Of a DNA stretch of 64,000 bases, positions 52,901 to 64,000 are shown one piece after another. The notes beneath the pieces were generated by a model. It ran no database searches and had not been told where the DNA came from. It saw only the letters and a list, made by a program, of their open reading frames with translations. Source of the DNA: Acanthamoeba sp. SK_2022b (Eukaryota > Discosea > Longamoebia > Acanthamoebidae); contig JANDJZ010000092.1 of assembly GCA_027943245.1 (NCBI GenBank), forward strand, positions 1-64,000. The letters run 5' to 3'. Within the stretch, counting starts at the first letter, position 1. Each line of letters opens with the position of its first letter. A program made the translations under genes and the position numbers.

Positions 52901-55385
52901 ATTTGGGGGGAGGGGGGCAAAGTTGTACCCCTTGAGTATCTTGGTGTGGGTCATTCGACGTGGTGGCGGGTAGACGGGTGAGTCCCGTTCGAACACGAAG
53001 CGAATGATGCGGGTGTCCTTAAGGAAGATGTCCAGCCCGTAGTCATCGTTGCCCATCGTGCGCTTCCGGCCGCCCACCTTCTCCATCGAGGCGATGAGGT
53101 GAATCGGGAACGACTGCAATGCCGTCGGGGTTGGTTACGTTGGGTCCTGCGAGAGTTGCGACATAGGGGAGAGAGCGCGTGCCTTGATGTGCAGCTCTTG
53201 GGTGACCAAGATGACCTGGTAGGTGGTCACGAACACGGTGCCGACGCATGAGCCAGCGGAGCCACCGCTCCACAGCTTCGACTTGACCGACGATGCCACA
53301 TAGGTGACCTGTGTGAACCAGAGGGGGGGGGGAGAGGGCGTTACATCGGTGCCCAGTCCGGGTTGTACAGCCGTGATACCATGACGGCACCCGCTTACCT
53401 TCTCGCCCGGCAAGCTCTGAATGAAGGCGGGCATGCTCAATTGCTCGTCCATGCCGGCCTGGTGGGCATCCTCTTTGGGCTCAGCCTGGCCCAGGTAGCC
53501 CTGTTTGTCCAGTGCCTCGAAGCGCTGCGCAGGCCACCACCCAGTAACCAAGTCAACACTGATTTTGGCGATAAAATATAGAGGCGGCGCGCATACGCTG
53601 GAGAGCTTGAAGATGACTTGCGAGTAGTGGGTCTTTTGGTCAAGTCCCGCACGGCCGCTGGCCAGTTCCTTCTGCATGTCGATCAGGCGCGAGCAGATCT
53701 GGTCGATGTAGTCGCTCATGCGTTGTTCCTATAAAGGAGAGACACGGCCACGGTCAGGTCGGCGTCTCGCTCATCACACACGCACACCCAACGGTTGATG
53801 GGATGAGGCGGGAGTACGAGAGATGCGGGGCGAATGTCAGTGGTCTCGACCGCGCTTTTCCCCTTCAGACCGGCGCTCTCCTTGTCCTTGCTTATGTGCC
53901 GCGGCAGTTCGGAGATCGTTGACTTGGCCCGTCGCACAATCCACAGTGCATCGTCTTCGCTGCCTACGCTTTGGAGGATCTGCGTCGCGGCCACACATGA
54001 CGTCAGCTACACGCATGACATGTGACGTGGCATGCAGGACAAAACAAACAAGACGATGACCATCATTACCTTTGCCATCTTGGACAGCTCCTTGTTGAGA
54101 CCGATGAGCTTGTGCTGTCGGTACAGCGTGTGATCGCTGACGATGAGGGCCAGCTCGCCCAGAAACTGTGTGATGCAGAACAGGAGCATCTCGTCTAGCT
54201 GACCCTCCTGCGAGTTGCCGTTCCTCCCGCCCTCCTCCTTGATCTTCCTGGCCAACTGCTGTATCACCTCTGCCGAGAACGCACACGCACGCACACGACG
54301 AACATACAAGCGCGCACGCATACACACAGGGAGATGTGAGTCAGTGGCGAAGGCCATAGGCCCGGAAGGCATTGACAATTGCGTGTACCCTTCTTGGACA
54401 TGCCCCTGGCTCCCGGCGCCTTATCGTCGCCTCCAGTGGAGTTGCTCCTCGAGCCGACGGCGCTGCCGCCGCCTATGCTGTTGCTGCTGCCGTCGCTCCA
54501 GGCCACCAGGGCCGCGGCGTGGAGCAGGCCCGGCAGGCCCAGCGTGCCGGTGCCCTCGTCGGCTTCGACCAGTCCGACCAACAGCGGCAGCTGCAGGTTC
54601 CCCGACGCCCTGACCTGCACCCGCGCCGTCTCCACCCCGCCCTCGCCCGGCGCTGGAGCAGGCGGCGACGAGGCCGACGACGCCATGGGAGACGAAGAGG
54701 ACGAGGCGGCGGGAGGCGAAGCGGGAGCGGAGGAGGAGAGAGTAGTGGGGGCAGCGACGGGCCGGTCCTTCTCGCCTAGCACGATGGGCGAGAAGGATCG
54801 CTCGCGGTTGAGCGTGGTCAGCGGAGAACGCAGCCATGTGTAAGGGAGAGGCGAAGTGGTGGAGGAGGAGGAGGAGGAGGAAGAAGACGATGATGAAGGA
54901 GAAGAAGTATCAAGAAGAGGAGAAGTGGAAGAGGGGGCCTTGGTGAGCCGTCGAAGGACGCCCGACGTGAAGGCCTGCGACGCCGCATCTATGGCTTGGT
55001 CCAAGTTGGCCTCCTGTTCGCCGTCCTTGTGATTTGCATCTCCTTCGTCTCCTTGCTCACCGCTCGGCTGCTCCTGCTCGTTGCCTTCGCTCCTCTTCTC
55101 ATCACTTGTGCCCCGCTCCCTCCCCTGTTCGTGATCGTCTTTCTCGTTCTCGATCTCGATCTGCTGCTCTCCGTCGCCCAACTCGACGGGGGCGGGTGGT
55201 CCAGGAGATGACAAAAGTTGGGATGCTCGTAGGCCTATGAAACTGCTACGGAGAGAGGAAGACGGAGAGGCGACCGGAGAGAGGGTCGCGAACTTATCCG
55301 TCAGGTTTGTGGCTCCTCCTCGAAACGAAGGCGCCGGTGCACCCTCGGGAGCGTGTTCCATTTCCTTGGATTCCAGCTCCATCAT
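49927..55385 (-). CDS. Active myotubularin-family phosphoinositide 3-phosphatase
   Basis: Removes the 3-phosphate from PI3P and PI(3,5)P2 on endosomes. The active site CSDGWDRT (C-x5-R) is intact in [14 protein letters not shown] (about 51620-51590), so this is a catalytic member. Order: Ser/Pro/Glu-rich N-terminus; helical region ([19 protein letters not shown]); GRAM-like domain ([20 protein letters not shown]); phosphatase domain segments [33 protein letters not shown] and [44 protein letters not shown]-terminal coiled coil ([20 protein letters not shown]) and a basic tail follow. At least 14 exons. Its 3' end converges on the PICH gene 65 bp away. Confidence 0.85.
51383..51511. repeat. 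(AACCGC)n hexanucleotide array in intron
   Basis: About 21 copies of AACCGC with one 5-bp unit in the middle, within the intron that precedes the exon ending with YYRTIEV in the myotubularin gene. Confidence 0.97.
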
Positions 55386-55512
55386 CTGAACCCCTTTTCA
55401 CCTTGTTCGCGCAATATTGCTTCTTAATGAAATGATAATACACGGGTTTAGTCATACGAACAAACAGGGAAAAGTACGAAGAAAAAAGAGAAAAAGACTT
55501 AGATTAGAGAGG

Positions 55513-56913
55513 ATGGAGGAGAGCACTCTGGAGCCGATAGAGCCCCGATTGGATCCGTTGGAGCTGGCCCAGCAAGCTAAGGAGAGAGCTGGAATCATCA
55601 GCGAAGCACAGCAGACCCAGCTGACTCGGCTTAACTCCCTGGCCCAGCTCAAACAAAGATGTACTGCCCCACGTGTGTGCCCCACGTATTGTGCACTTGG
55701 CCGGGAGCGTAATCTTATATGTCGTATGTTTTAGTGGCTGAGGTGCGAGTGCGGCATGCCGAGATGCAAGCCGAACTGCAGCGAGCCACAGCGCTGACTC
55801 CACCGGACTACGCCCCACCGCGAGAGGAGAGACGGCTTTCGACTGCCGAGGTCAAGAAAGAGGTCTTTTCTTTGACCCACTCTCCCTGCATCAAGCTTTG
55901 GCCCGCGCCCTCTCACTCTTGGTGGACGAACCCGCGCGTCATTGTGCAGATGGAAGCGACGGTGGAGGCCAATGTGCGACGACGAAAGCAGACCCTCATG
56001 GGGCAAGCCCTCAACTTTGCTGGTGTGCGTGTGCTGCCCTATCAGGGCAACCGCTTACTCCTCGTCCTAAACCCGTCTTACCGAGGTGCGCTACCCACGG
56101 CCACCTGCGTCACGACGCGTTGCGTGCGTTCCCTCTCAACGATTGCGGCGCTGGGCCATCAGGCCAGTACTTTGATAAGCGCTATCACATCTGGCTGGAG
56201 GCGGACACGTCGACGAATGGCAACAAGCGGCTTACCGTGTTCAAGCACACCCTGCCCTACTTCATTCCCATCAAGCAGCTTGAGGAGCAGCACCTGGCCA
56301 CGAACATCCGAGTACGCGAGCCTTTGGCTTGCCAAGCCTCTCTCCTGCGCTCTTCTGTGTAACCACTTGCCTGCTTGCGCGTACTGCAGTATTTCGTGAG
56401 GGCCGTGAGCAAGTACTTGAACGCGTTCACGTCCCGACGAGGTGAAGTTGTGGAGCTCAACCAGCAAGCTCACGTCGGATCGGTACAGACCAGCGCAGCG
56501 TTCGACTACGTATGCTTCACCGCCAGTCACTCTCAGCATGGGTACGCACAACCCCCCCCCCCCGCGGATAGCTGCCTCTTCCGTGCTGACGTCCGGTTAT
56601 ATATGGACAGTGAAATAAAGGTCACCCTCAAGTTTGATCTTACGCGGTCGCGTTCAAGCGAGGCGGAGATCGTCTTCCAAGTCCCCCTCCGGACACAAGG
56701 CAAACCCAAGGCAGCCCGTGCGTCTCTTCCTCCTGCCCCTCGCCCGGTTTGTTGGTTCGTTTGGTTGGGCTGACCATCCGCGCAGGCGAAAACGAGGCAC
56801 GCGAGCGCAAGGAATGGAAGCGGGACGCGGAAGGGCTCATGGAGACCCTGTCGTTGGTTGAGGCCTACACTCGTCTGTTCTCTGTGGTTCCTGATGCGTC
56901 GGTGCTGTACTGA
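55513..56913 (+). CDS. CENP-O-like inner kinetochore protein
   Basis: Seven exons, about 270 residues. N-terminal coiled coil (PLELAQQAKERAGIISEAQQ, then EVRVRHAEMQAELQR), then a double-RWD-type region: LNFAGVRVLPYQGNRLLLVL, KRYHIWLEADTST, and the diagnostic LTVFKHTLPYFIPIKQLEEQ with YFVRAVSKYLNAFTSRR. This resembles animal CENP-O (S-V-P-x-F-I-P-L...L-x-T-N-I...Y-L-N-A). CENP-O/Mcm21 pairs with CENP-P in the CCAN complex on centromeric chromatin. The last exon ends LFSVVPDASVLY. Start ATG at 55513, 128 bp from the divergent myotubularin start. Confidence 0.72.
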
Positions 56914-56983
56914 GCTTTTTAGCTTCAAAAGCAGAAAAAACCTTTGTAAAGAAATAAAATAAAATCAGAAATCAAGAGGTAAG

Positions 56984-57748
56984 ATGGATGGAGACCAGCC
57001 GATCGTGCGCAGGAAGGGAAGGCCACCGAAGGATCCGGAGAAAGCTGCCGAGAGAGCAGCTGCGGCTGCCGCGGTAGAGGCCAAGCAGCCGCGTGGCGTC
57101 AAGCGAAAGCGCATGTTTACCCGTGAACGTTCGTCCCCCCTCTTTAAGTTTCACATTACACATTTTGATCTCGTTCTGACCTCTTGTTTTATCGATTTAC
57201 ACGTGATTTATGACTCTGCAGTGCAAGCGATGATGTATGGCTTTGGGTGCGACAGCGCTGCTCCCTCCTCTCGTAATGTCTCGCTGCACGGACAGCTCAT
57301 TTAGGTGTGGTGTACAGAGACGTGTCGAACCCTCTGCCAGAGTCAGTGGATCTGCTCGAGGATATGGTCGTTGAGTATGTGGTTGAGATGGTACGGAGAA
57401 GCTCTCCTCCCCCCTCTTCTTCGTCTCCTCTTGGCCTGGGCACAGTCACTCACCAAGGCTTCGCACTCACATGTTCGCCACCTGACGTGCCTGGGTTGGC
57501 GATGATGACCATCATGTCAGACTCAGAAAGCGCTGCAACTGACGACGAAGAAGGGCAAGGTGCAGACCGATGACCTGATGTTCCTGCTGCGCAAGGACCG
57601 AAAGCGACACGACCGAGCGCTGGAGCTTCTCTTCATGGCCGAGGAGCTCAAGCGCGCCAAGGCGAGCTTCGAGGAGAAGGACATCATCAAGGACGCCACC
57701 AAGGACAAGGACAAGGACCTCGATGACGACCTCTTTGGTGGCGACTGA
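56984..57748 (+). CDS. TAF13: TAF13, TFIID histone-fold subunit
   Basis: Four exons. Exon 1 is basic (RRKGRPPKDPEKAAERAA, then KRKRMFTRE). The histone fold follows: LQAMMYGFGC over the first splice, VSNPLPESVDLLEDMVVEYV, and TKKGKVQTDDLMFLLRKDRK with LLFMAEELKRAKASFEE. These match TAF13 segments (MMYGFGD, ESVDILEDLV, VEDIVFLIRKD, EELKRARKAF). TAF13 dimerises with TAF11 in TFIID. The C-terminus is acidic (KDLDDDLFGGD). About 70 bp separate it from the CENP-O stop on the same strand, so the promoter must be very short. Confidence 0.85.
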
Positions 57749-57848
57749 CCAGGCTCCAGAGCCAACCGCCCTCCGACCATGTCGTCGTGTACAGTGTTTT
57801 TGAACCCGGAAAAGAAAAAAAGAGAGAAATTCAAACAGGCGGAAGGCG

Positions 57849-58938
57849 ATGAAGGCCCCACGACCCGTTGGCCTCCGGCCATCGTCTGGTGGTTCCCTCT
57901 TATTGATCGGGCAGACGCAAACTCACAGCCGTCGGCCAGCATCGTCTCTGGTAAGCCATAAGTTCTATGATTGCCACTCGATGTATCTCATATAATAATT
58001 TCTTTGCATCGATTCTCCGCGTCAGTTTGCTCGGAGTCCTTGCTTCGGCTTGAGTGCTGCCCACCTGGCCACGAGGTAGCTACCCGTTCTCATTTTTCGT
58101 TTTTATTTATTTATTTATTTATTTATTCGGTGGCCAGGCGGCTGCGACCCACACCCAACCCGCTATCGAAACATTGCCAAAAGTCTCTGGCGTCCTTGCC
58201 TGACTGGCGCGCCCTCTACGCCGATCCTCACCGACCGTTCCACATCGACTTGGGCTGCGGCAAAGGACACCTCGTCTACAACCTCGCCGGCAAACATCCG
58301 GAGATGAACTTCCTCGGTCTGGAGCTGCAGGCGGAGCGCATCAAGCGATTCCCCGCGCTGCCCAACCTGGCCTACCTGGCCTGCAACGTCAACGTCAATC
58401 TGGAGCCCCTGCTGCAGTCGTTTCACGCGCCGTTCGCTGGCGATGGCGATCCCGGTACGTCGATGCCGATGTCCGTGAGGCGCGTGACGATCTTCTACCC
58501 CGATCCGTGGTTCAAGAAACGTCACGCCAAGCGACGCATGGTGACGCCCGACCTCGCGCGCACCATCCACCGCTTCCTCGATGACGGTCCCGACAGCGAG
58601 CTCTACATTGAGACCGATTTTGGAGAGGGCTTCTTCGAGGCCCATGACATCTTCCTCCGGGAGGGCTTCACGCGGGAGACCGATCAGACCCGCTACCCGC
58701 CGTTTCGCTTTGGTGCAACAGGTTCGATCTCTCTATTTGATTATTTTAATTAATTTTTTGGACTTCCCATGGGAACCATAGTGCTGATCAAATCGGTCGA
58801 TCTCTTGTTTCTGCACGCGCTGCCATAGAGTTTGCTCTGTGGGTCGCCGAGAACTCCCAGACGCAGGTGCATGCAGCCACCTACCGCAAGGCCCCGCAAC
58901 GACAGCACACTGATGGCACCACACAGCCACCACTGTGA
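57849..58938 (+). CDS. tRNA (guanine-N7) methyltransferase, TrmB-like, organelle-targeted
   Basis: Forms m7G46 in tRNA. Exons 57849-57950, 58026-58075, 58138-58721 and 58829-58938 join in phase. The ATG at 57849 gives about 50 residues rich in Arg, Ser and Leu with no acids (MKAPRPVGLRPSSGG, then RRPASSLFARSPC), a typical mitochondrial presequence. The catalytic part has NPLSKHCQ, SAM-binding HIDLGCGKGHLVYNLA, FLGLELQ, and the signature YPDPWFKKRHAKRRMV. It closes with the T-E-x-x-x-W-V segment across the last splice. The NPLS...PDW...DLGCG layout is like bacterial/cyanobacterial TrmB rather than the cytosolic METTL1/Trm8 type. Exon 1 choice is inferred from phase. Confidence 0.78.
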
Positions 58939-59053
58939 TGACAATAGTTCATCACGCAGAAGCAGCAACGAACCAAGTTTGCTCAGTAGATAACAGAGTT
59001 GTTTGATGGCCAGCTACAGAGTTGATGGAACGACAGAAGCGAGGAAGAGGTTG

Positions 59054-62000
59054 TTAGCATGCGCTGGGGCTCCCTGCTTTTTCGTCGTCGCCAGCCGCGT
59101 TAAGGTTGAGGTGGAGCACTTTCATCGGACAGGCGCGAAAGTATTGGGCGGCGGTCAAGTGGTCCCGCCGCATGGCAAAGAGGACCTGCTTGAACGGATG
59201 CCGGGCGCCCACCTTGCGCGCAAACAGCGCGCTCGCCGGATCCTTGCCTTTCTTGGGGGGCTGGCTCGCAGGCGCAGCAAGATCGACGGCGCATTCGGCG
59301 TCAACGCGGCTGTACTCAGCGTCGACTCGGTCGATGAGTCGCCACAGCCTCCCGCTCACGCTGGCGTAGAGGCTCGCGAACTGCGAGAAGCGCGCCAGCA
59401 CGGCAGTCTCCTCGCGCGAGCCGTCGGTCCGCCGCAGCACGTTGAACATCACCTCCTCGCTCGGCTCTCCGCGGAGCTGCCTCACCGCCTCCTGCAGGCG
59501 CGCGTAGGCGGGGCTGTCGAGCCACAGCGCCGAGTTGGCAGCCACGCCCACCGCCACCACGACGCCCGACGCAACGGTGGGCGAAAGGCTCGTCAGCAGC
59601 TGCATCAGAGCTGGAGCGCTGTCTACCCCGACCAAGGAGGGCGGGTGCTCCCATCCTGCGCCACACTACACCACACACACACACACACACCAATAGTTGA
59701 GCGCTGGAGGCGCGACTACGTAGATAGCTGCGGCAAAGGGCTTTGATGTACGCACTGGGTCGGCGTGAGAGTCGCTGAGCTGACGGTGCAGCGAATCGAG
59801 GCAGGCCGTGCCCACGTAGAAGAGGCGAGGCAGGCACAGGCCGGCGATGGTCGCCAGGTCGCGCTGCAGGGGCGTGGTCGCGTCGCGCCCGTCCTCCGGA
59901 ACCGATGGGCGGACGCCGGCGAACTCGCCCAGGCCCTCGGCGGCCAGCTGGAACAGGAAGCATCGCCGGCCCTGCTCCTCCGCCGGCGGGAGCGCACAGC
60001 CTGCCGCCGACCACAGAGACCAGAACGCGTCGCGCAGGTGCTGTCCCGTCGGCGCACTCGTGCCGTCGGTTGCTGCGGGGGGGAGCGGACATCTCAGCAG
60101 CAGTAAGGGAGGCTGGTGATGGAGTGGGGGGGTACCAGTGTCGGCCTGGGCGAGGGGCGAGGAGTGAAGCTGGTCGTCGGCCTCGATCGAGGTCTGAGAG
60201 GACACCCGCCACCTCCCCTCGTGCGCGTACAACACGCACAGGGCGCCGTTCAGCTTTGGCATCACACGGATGGGCGTGTCGGCAAAGTCGAGCGCGTCGA
60301 CCCGGCGCCGTGTGCTGGCCTCCGAGCGCGGCTTCTCGAAGCGGGGGAAGGGAAGCGAGACAACGCGGTGCTCGTCCGCCTCGTCGAAGATGATACCGTG
60401 GCACTGGCGAGCTATGAGGGCCACCAGACGCGACTGAATGCTGTCCTCCTCCTCCTCCTTCTCCTCGTAATCGTGGTCGCGGTCATAGTCGATCAGGTCC
60501 GGGAAGAGCAGGTCCGGCGGGCGCTCCTTGTCGTCATCGCCGCCCTGCGCTTGCCTTCGACGTCGCCGCCGAAGCTCGTCGTCGTCGCAGCAGAGCTGCA
60601 CCAGCGAAGCCTTGCGCCGTACGACCACCGGCAGATGCCGCACGAGGAACCCCGCGCCCTTCTGGCGGACCAGCGCGCGCAGCAGGCGGACTCCGTGGGC
60701 GCCCCAATCGGCGACTGCCGCCTCCTCGCCGTCGTCCCTGTGTGGCCCCAGCAGATCGCGATGCATCTCCACGACAAGCCGCCGGAAGCCTTGCTCCTCT
60801 GCCTCGATTTTGCCGCGGAACACGCCCAGCAATCGGTCCAGCTCGGGCTGAGTCGACAAGAAAAGAGTTAAGGCGAGAGAGAGGCGCGATACGCGGGGGG
60901 GGACAGACTCACCTTGAATCGATCGACGACCTGCGCCCAGGCTTGGCCGCTCAGTTCGCCTATGGCGTCGATCTCGCGTTGGTAGTCGTTGGCCTGTCGG
61001 TAGTCCACCACCTTGCCCTTGTCAACGAGCTGAATGCCAAACATCACCGACCTGACCACCCGCCGATCCGCCGCCGCCTTATCAGACTCGCGCCCATGCG
61101 CATGGGGCGTGAGTGTGGACGGAGGTCGTCTGACCTGAACATGCGCAGTATCTCCTTCACGAAGAGCTTGGCGCCTTCGGCCTTGAACACGCGCCCTAGC
61201 TTGGCCTTGGTCTGCCCGTGAAACTGCTCGAGGACGGATCGGGCCAGCTTGCGCAGGTTGAGCCGGTCGGCCATGTCGAACCGCACGCTCTCCTTCCACA
61301 CGAAGCGGGCGGGGAGCGACAGCGAGATGACCTGGTAAAGGTCGTTGTGTCGCAGGCTCTCCTCGAACTTCCACATTGGGCCCACACGCGCATGGACATT
61401 TCCTTTGAACCAGCGCCACACGTCAGTTCACAACCTCGCCGCTGCTCGCCAGAGGAACAGAGGGAGGAGCAGAGCCTACCGCGGGTGAAATTGGCTGGTC
61501 CCCTGTAGTGATCCCCCATGGCGATGATGAAGGACCAGTGGCAATCGGAACCGTCGTCGCATTCGTACACGCGGCTCCCGAACTGATATATGTTGAGCAC
61601 TGGCAGGCAGCGTGCAGCAACGAACATAGCAACGTTGGGGCTAGCGAGCGAAGCACGAGCAAGGATGGGCCAAGAGAGGCAAAACGCGCAGGTTACCTTC
61701 GTCGGGGCGAAAGCCCATCAGGATGCTGAGCACGTCGGGGGTGAGCTCCTCGGCGCTCCACCACTTGGAGAAGTCCGACTCCATCACTGCCTTGGTGGCC
61801 GCGTCTGTGCTGCCTACCAGCTTGGCGCGCTCTGCACGAGTTACAACAACGTTGTTGGAATGCATGCCAAGCTGGTGTTGTTGGTACCCGCCTCTGCGCA
61901 CGCACGTGCGCCCACATAACGATGCACGCACCCGAGGTGAAGGCGTGGCCGTCCGCTGCGAGACGCAGCACGATCTGGCAGATGTTGAGGACGTCGTCAA

Positions 62001-62568
62001 TGCCCGAGTGGTGGCGGCCCTGGTGTGGCAGCCCGAGGTATCGCAGGAGCGATTTGAGGCCCTTGAGGTGGTGCTCGCGCCCGGGCTTGTAGAAGTGGGC
62101 CACCTCCTCGCGCACGTTGATGAAGCGCTGGAGATGATATGGCACGTCGAGTCTCTTGGCTGCCGCCTCACCTCGTAGCTGCATGTCGAGATCCCAATCT
62201 CCATCTGTCGCTACACAGATCAAATCCTTGTCGCCCATTTGCTGGAGTTCGTCCATGGCCTGAGCGAAGATGGCAAGACATTGCTTGAGGGGCTGGCCCT
62301 GGTCGGCGAGTGTGGCATCGGTGATCCCAGTGAGCTTGGTGCAGAAGGCGGAGAGGTGACGATTCTCCTCCCATTCGGGGCGGACATACAGCTGGCGCTG
62401 GGCGATGACCTTGGCCTCCTTCAAATCTACAACGGCCCAGGGGAATTCGATGATTTCGTGCTGCAGGCGAGTTGCATTCGAGGATGGGTTCCTCACCTCC
62501 TCACATGTGGCCTCCAGGTCCAACACCACCACATAGCGATACGCTCGTACGCCCTCTGAAAAGGACAT
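59054..62568 (-). CDS. ERI1-like 3'-5' exonuclease fused to RNA-ligase-like domain
   Basis: N-terminal DEDDh exonuclease of the ERI1/SNN type: VVLDLEATCEE (D, E), ATDGDWDLDMQL (D), and HHSGIDDVLNICQ (H, D), all catalytic residues present. A middle region over three or four exons (ESDFSKWWSAEELTPDVLSI, NIYQFGSRVYECDDGSDCHW, FVWKESVRFDMADRLNLRKL) is unrecognised. The C-terminal part resembles T4 Rnl1-type ligases: HGIIFDEADEHRVVSLPFPR, then motif I MPKLNGALCVLY. The other motifs look worn: CFLFQLAAE for III (Glu lost), ASGVVVA for IV (Glu to Ser), WLDSPAYARL for V (Lys lost). Splice signals join the parts in phase (FK then PELDRLL). ATG 62568 is preferred over an upstream GTG. Confidence 0.75.
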
Positions 62569-63587
62569 GTCCACCGCAACGCTTGGCCGGCCTCTGTTCC
62601 TTCTCTCTGTTGGCCATCACTTCACCGAAGGAGCTTGTCCGAAGTCGTTTAATGGTGCCCCGTCGCGAAACAGGGATCAGGCCACGGGCGCTGCCTCATC
62701 AACGACTCGTGCCGAAGGCCCCTCACGTCCTTGTTCGGGTTTTCGCCCAGCCAGAACCGGCCGCGACGGCGAGGACAGCTGGGACGAGCGGTGATGGCCT
62801 TCCTGCTGGCCCTGTTGTCAACAGGGACAAGGGCCACTTCCCTGTCCTCCTGCGCCAATGGCAGGCGTGGCTGGGCCGACATGGACAAGGCCTAGTGCCC
62901 TTGAGCAGTGGCGACAACGGCTGCCCGCTCGACGCGCTGCGTGGAACCACGGTGGAGCCCGAAGGCGATGATGGATGCGAGCTCAAGCCTTGCGTACACA
63001 CCACACACACACACACAGGAGGTGAGGTATTCAGCGGTTTTCGAGGGTCACAGTTCTGCGTGTGTGATACCGGTAATGGCCAAGAAGGTGACGGTGGCGC
63101 GATGGCCTGACGAGCTGAAGATAAAGGAGGCAAGGCTGGGCGTCTCACCGGTCGCGCTGCTGCTGGTGGTCTCAGGGATCGACGCGGCGGCGGAGCTGAT
63201 AAGTCGCCACTCGCGTGCTGCCTGCTTCAGTGCAGGAGTTACACCATTAGTGCAAAACTTTGATGCAATGTCATTGCTGGGGTGCAGACAATGAAGCCTG
63301 CATATGCATGACAGATGACAGTCCAGCATTAAACCATCAGCATGGTCCATGCATGAATAATTAAAATGCAAGGATGTTTTGAGAAGGTATGATGTGCCTT
63401 ACCTTGACAGAATATCAATCCTACTGCCAACTCAATGTCCTTGCAGTCCTAAGTGGTACTGTTGGAGAAGTGGCAACAGTACGCATTGTAACATGGGTGG
63501 AGGAAAATTGCTGAATATATTAGTTTACATCTTTCAATATGCATTAAAAAACGTTGTACGCCCAAACAAGGATTTAACCAGACAAAA
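62569..63587. other. Intergenic region, no clear gene
   Basis: About 1 kb between divergent genes. A plus-strand frame (62472-63110) overlaps the exonuclease start antisense and has Pro/Arg-rich, non-protein-like composition. A (CA)n run lies at 63000-63018, and the last 300 bp are AT-richer. No RNA gene recognised. Confidence 0.5.
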
Positions 63588-63588
63588 A

Positions 63589-63600
63589 GCGCGCCAAAAA
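63589..63600. promoter_or_regulatory. E2F-like site before last gene
   Basis: GCGCGCCAAAAA, with a second GCCGCCAAAAG word 10 bp later, ends about 35-50 bp before the ATG at 63648. The reverse strand reads TTTTTGGCGCGC, a good E2F/DP consensus. Confidence 0.45.
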
Positions 63601-63647
63601 TCCGCCGCCAAAAGTTTCAATTCTCCATCCAAAGAAAGCTCGCGCTG

Positions 63648-63998
63648 ATGGAGCCGGCGACACGCAAGTATGAGCTGATTGTTGTCCACATCGAAGATGA
63701 GATGCATTCTGCTCTGCACGATCTCGAAGTAGTATCGGTCGATCAATTGGTAAAGGCAATCCTGGACCAAGTCGGTTCCGAGCAGAAGAGAACGGTTCAA
63801 CTCTTGGATCCAAAGACCGGTCTCTACTGCCCCCTCACCGACCTTCCAACCGACTCCAAGCTCCGTGTCTACATTTATCCGGCCGTCGAGTTCAAAGGTA
63901 TACGTTGTCCATCTTGATTCGATCATAAACCTAGCCAACCAGGATTGACTGCTAAAACGGCTGAGCCAACCTTCTACGATCAGTGGCCACTCCCTTGA
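63648..63998 (+). CDS. Small protein of unknown function, may continue past the window
   Basis: Exon 1 (63648-63897) encodes MEPATRKYELIVVHIEDEMH, followed by VVSVDQLVKAILDQV and KTGLYCPLTDLPTDSKLRVY. The alternation of strands and one helix suggests a ubiquitin-like or small alpha/beta domain, but no family is clear. A GTATAC donor ends exon 1. A possible second exon at 63943-63998 (TAEPTFYDQWPLP then TGA) joins in phase and would finish a 101-residue protein with a 45-nt intron. Equally, the gene may run on beyond the window. The upstream E2F-like site hints at cell-cycle control. Confidence 0.5.
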
Positions 63999-64000
63999 CT

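Noticed and set aside
62472..63110. Plus-strand 212-codon frame
   Set aside because: Antisense to the exonuclease start, then crossing a CA repeat; composition is Pro/Arg/His-rich as expected for a shadow frame in GC-rich DNA.

Overview
The window is one chromosome end of a GC-rich, intron-rich amoebozoan, most likely Acanthamoeba or a close relative. It opens with about 500 bp of CCCTAA telomere. Beyond about 19 kb it carries host genes with many short GT-AG introns. Lineage clues are a ROCO kinase, an RFX factor, and PICH, CENP-O, NOL11 and TAF13 orthologues. No tRNA, rRNA or CRISPR array was seen. The species is an inference from gene content and style.

Region 1 (1-17457) is a virus-like element set into the telomere. 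Telomeric repeats end at 500, about 17 kb of compact, mostly intronless genes follow, and telomeric repeats resume at 17437-17457. The element encodes a YqaJ/lambda-type exonuclease, a RuvC/A22-type resolvase, a D5-like SF3 helicase, a HUH-type Rep-like protein, a GRF zinc-finger protein, a very long coiled-coil protein and about 14 small proteins with one or two membrane segments. I found no double-jelly-roll capsid protein, packaging ATPase, maturation protease or DNA polymerase. A ~50 bp sequence next to the telomere (501-549) recurs twice in inverted orientation around an AT-rich palindrome (11670-11862), which looks like paired genome termini or a replication/resolution site. At least seven interruptions (frame changes at about 4.03, 6.88, 10.0, 14.49 and 16.52 kb, and in-frame TGA codons at 15432 and 16913) mean the copy is either decaying or contains assembly indels.

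Region 2 (17458-19345) is subtelomeric DNA with a broken, unrecognised gene and a ~50 bp minisatellite.

Region 3 (19346-64000) holds host genes. On the minus strand 19-33 kb: an ankyrin-LRR-Roc-COR-kinase (ROCO) gene, a polytopic membrane protein and an RFX transcription factor. The ROCO gene has, between its ankyrin exons, a chain of 3-nt (occasionally 6, 15 or 18-nt) in-phase micro-exons or recursive splice points. Then come glucose-6-phosphate isomerase, a NADAR-domain protein, an Rnl2-type RNA ligase, a small secreted Cys-rich protein, a NOL11-like nucleolar protein divergent from a PICH/ERCC6L-like SNF2 ATPase with an F-box insert (E2F-like site between them), a myotubularin phosphatase, CENP-O, TAF13, an organelle-targeted TrmB methyltransferase, an ERI1-type exonuclease fused to a degenerate RNA-ligase-like domain, and a small unknown gene at the end.

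In the element the visible functions are DNA replication, recombination and resolution (helicase, Rep, exonuclease, resolvase) plus a large set of candidate membrane or virion proteins. In the host block PICH, CENP-O, NOL11 and TAF13 form a loose cell-growth and division neighbourhood; nothing shows operon-like coupling.
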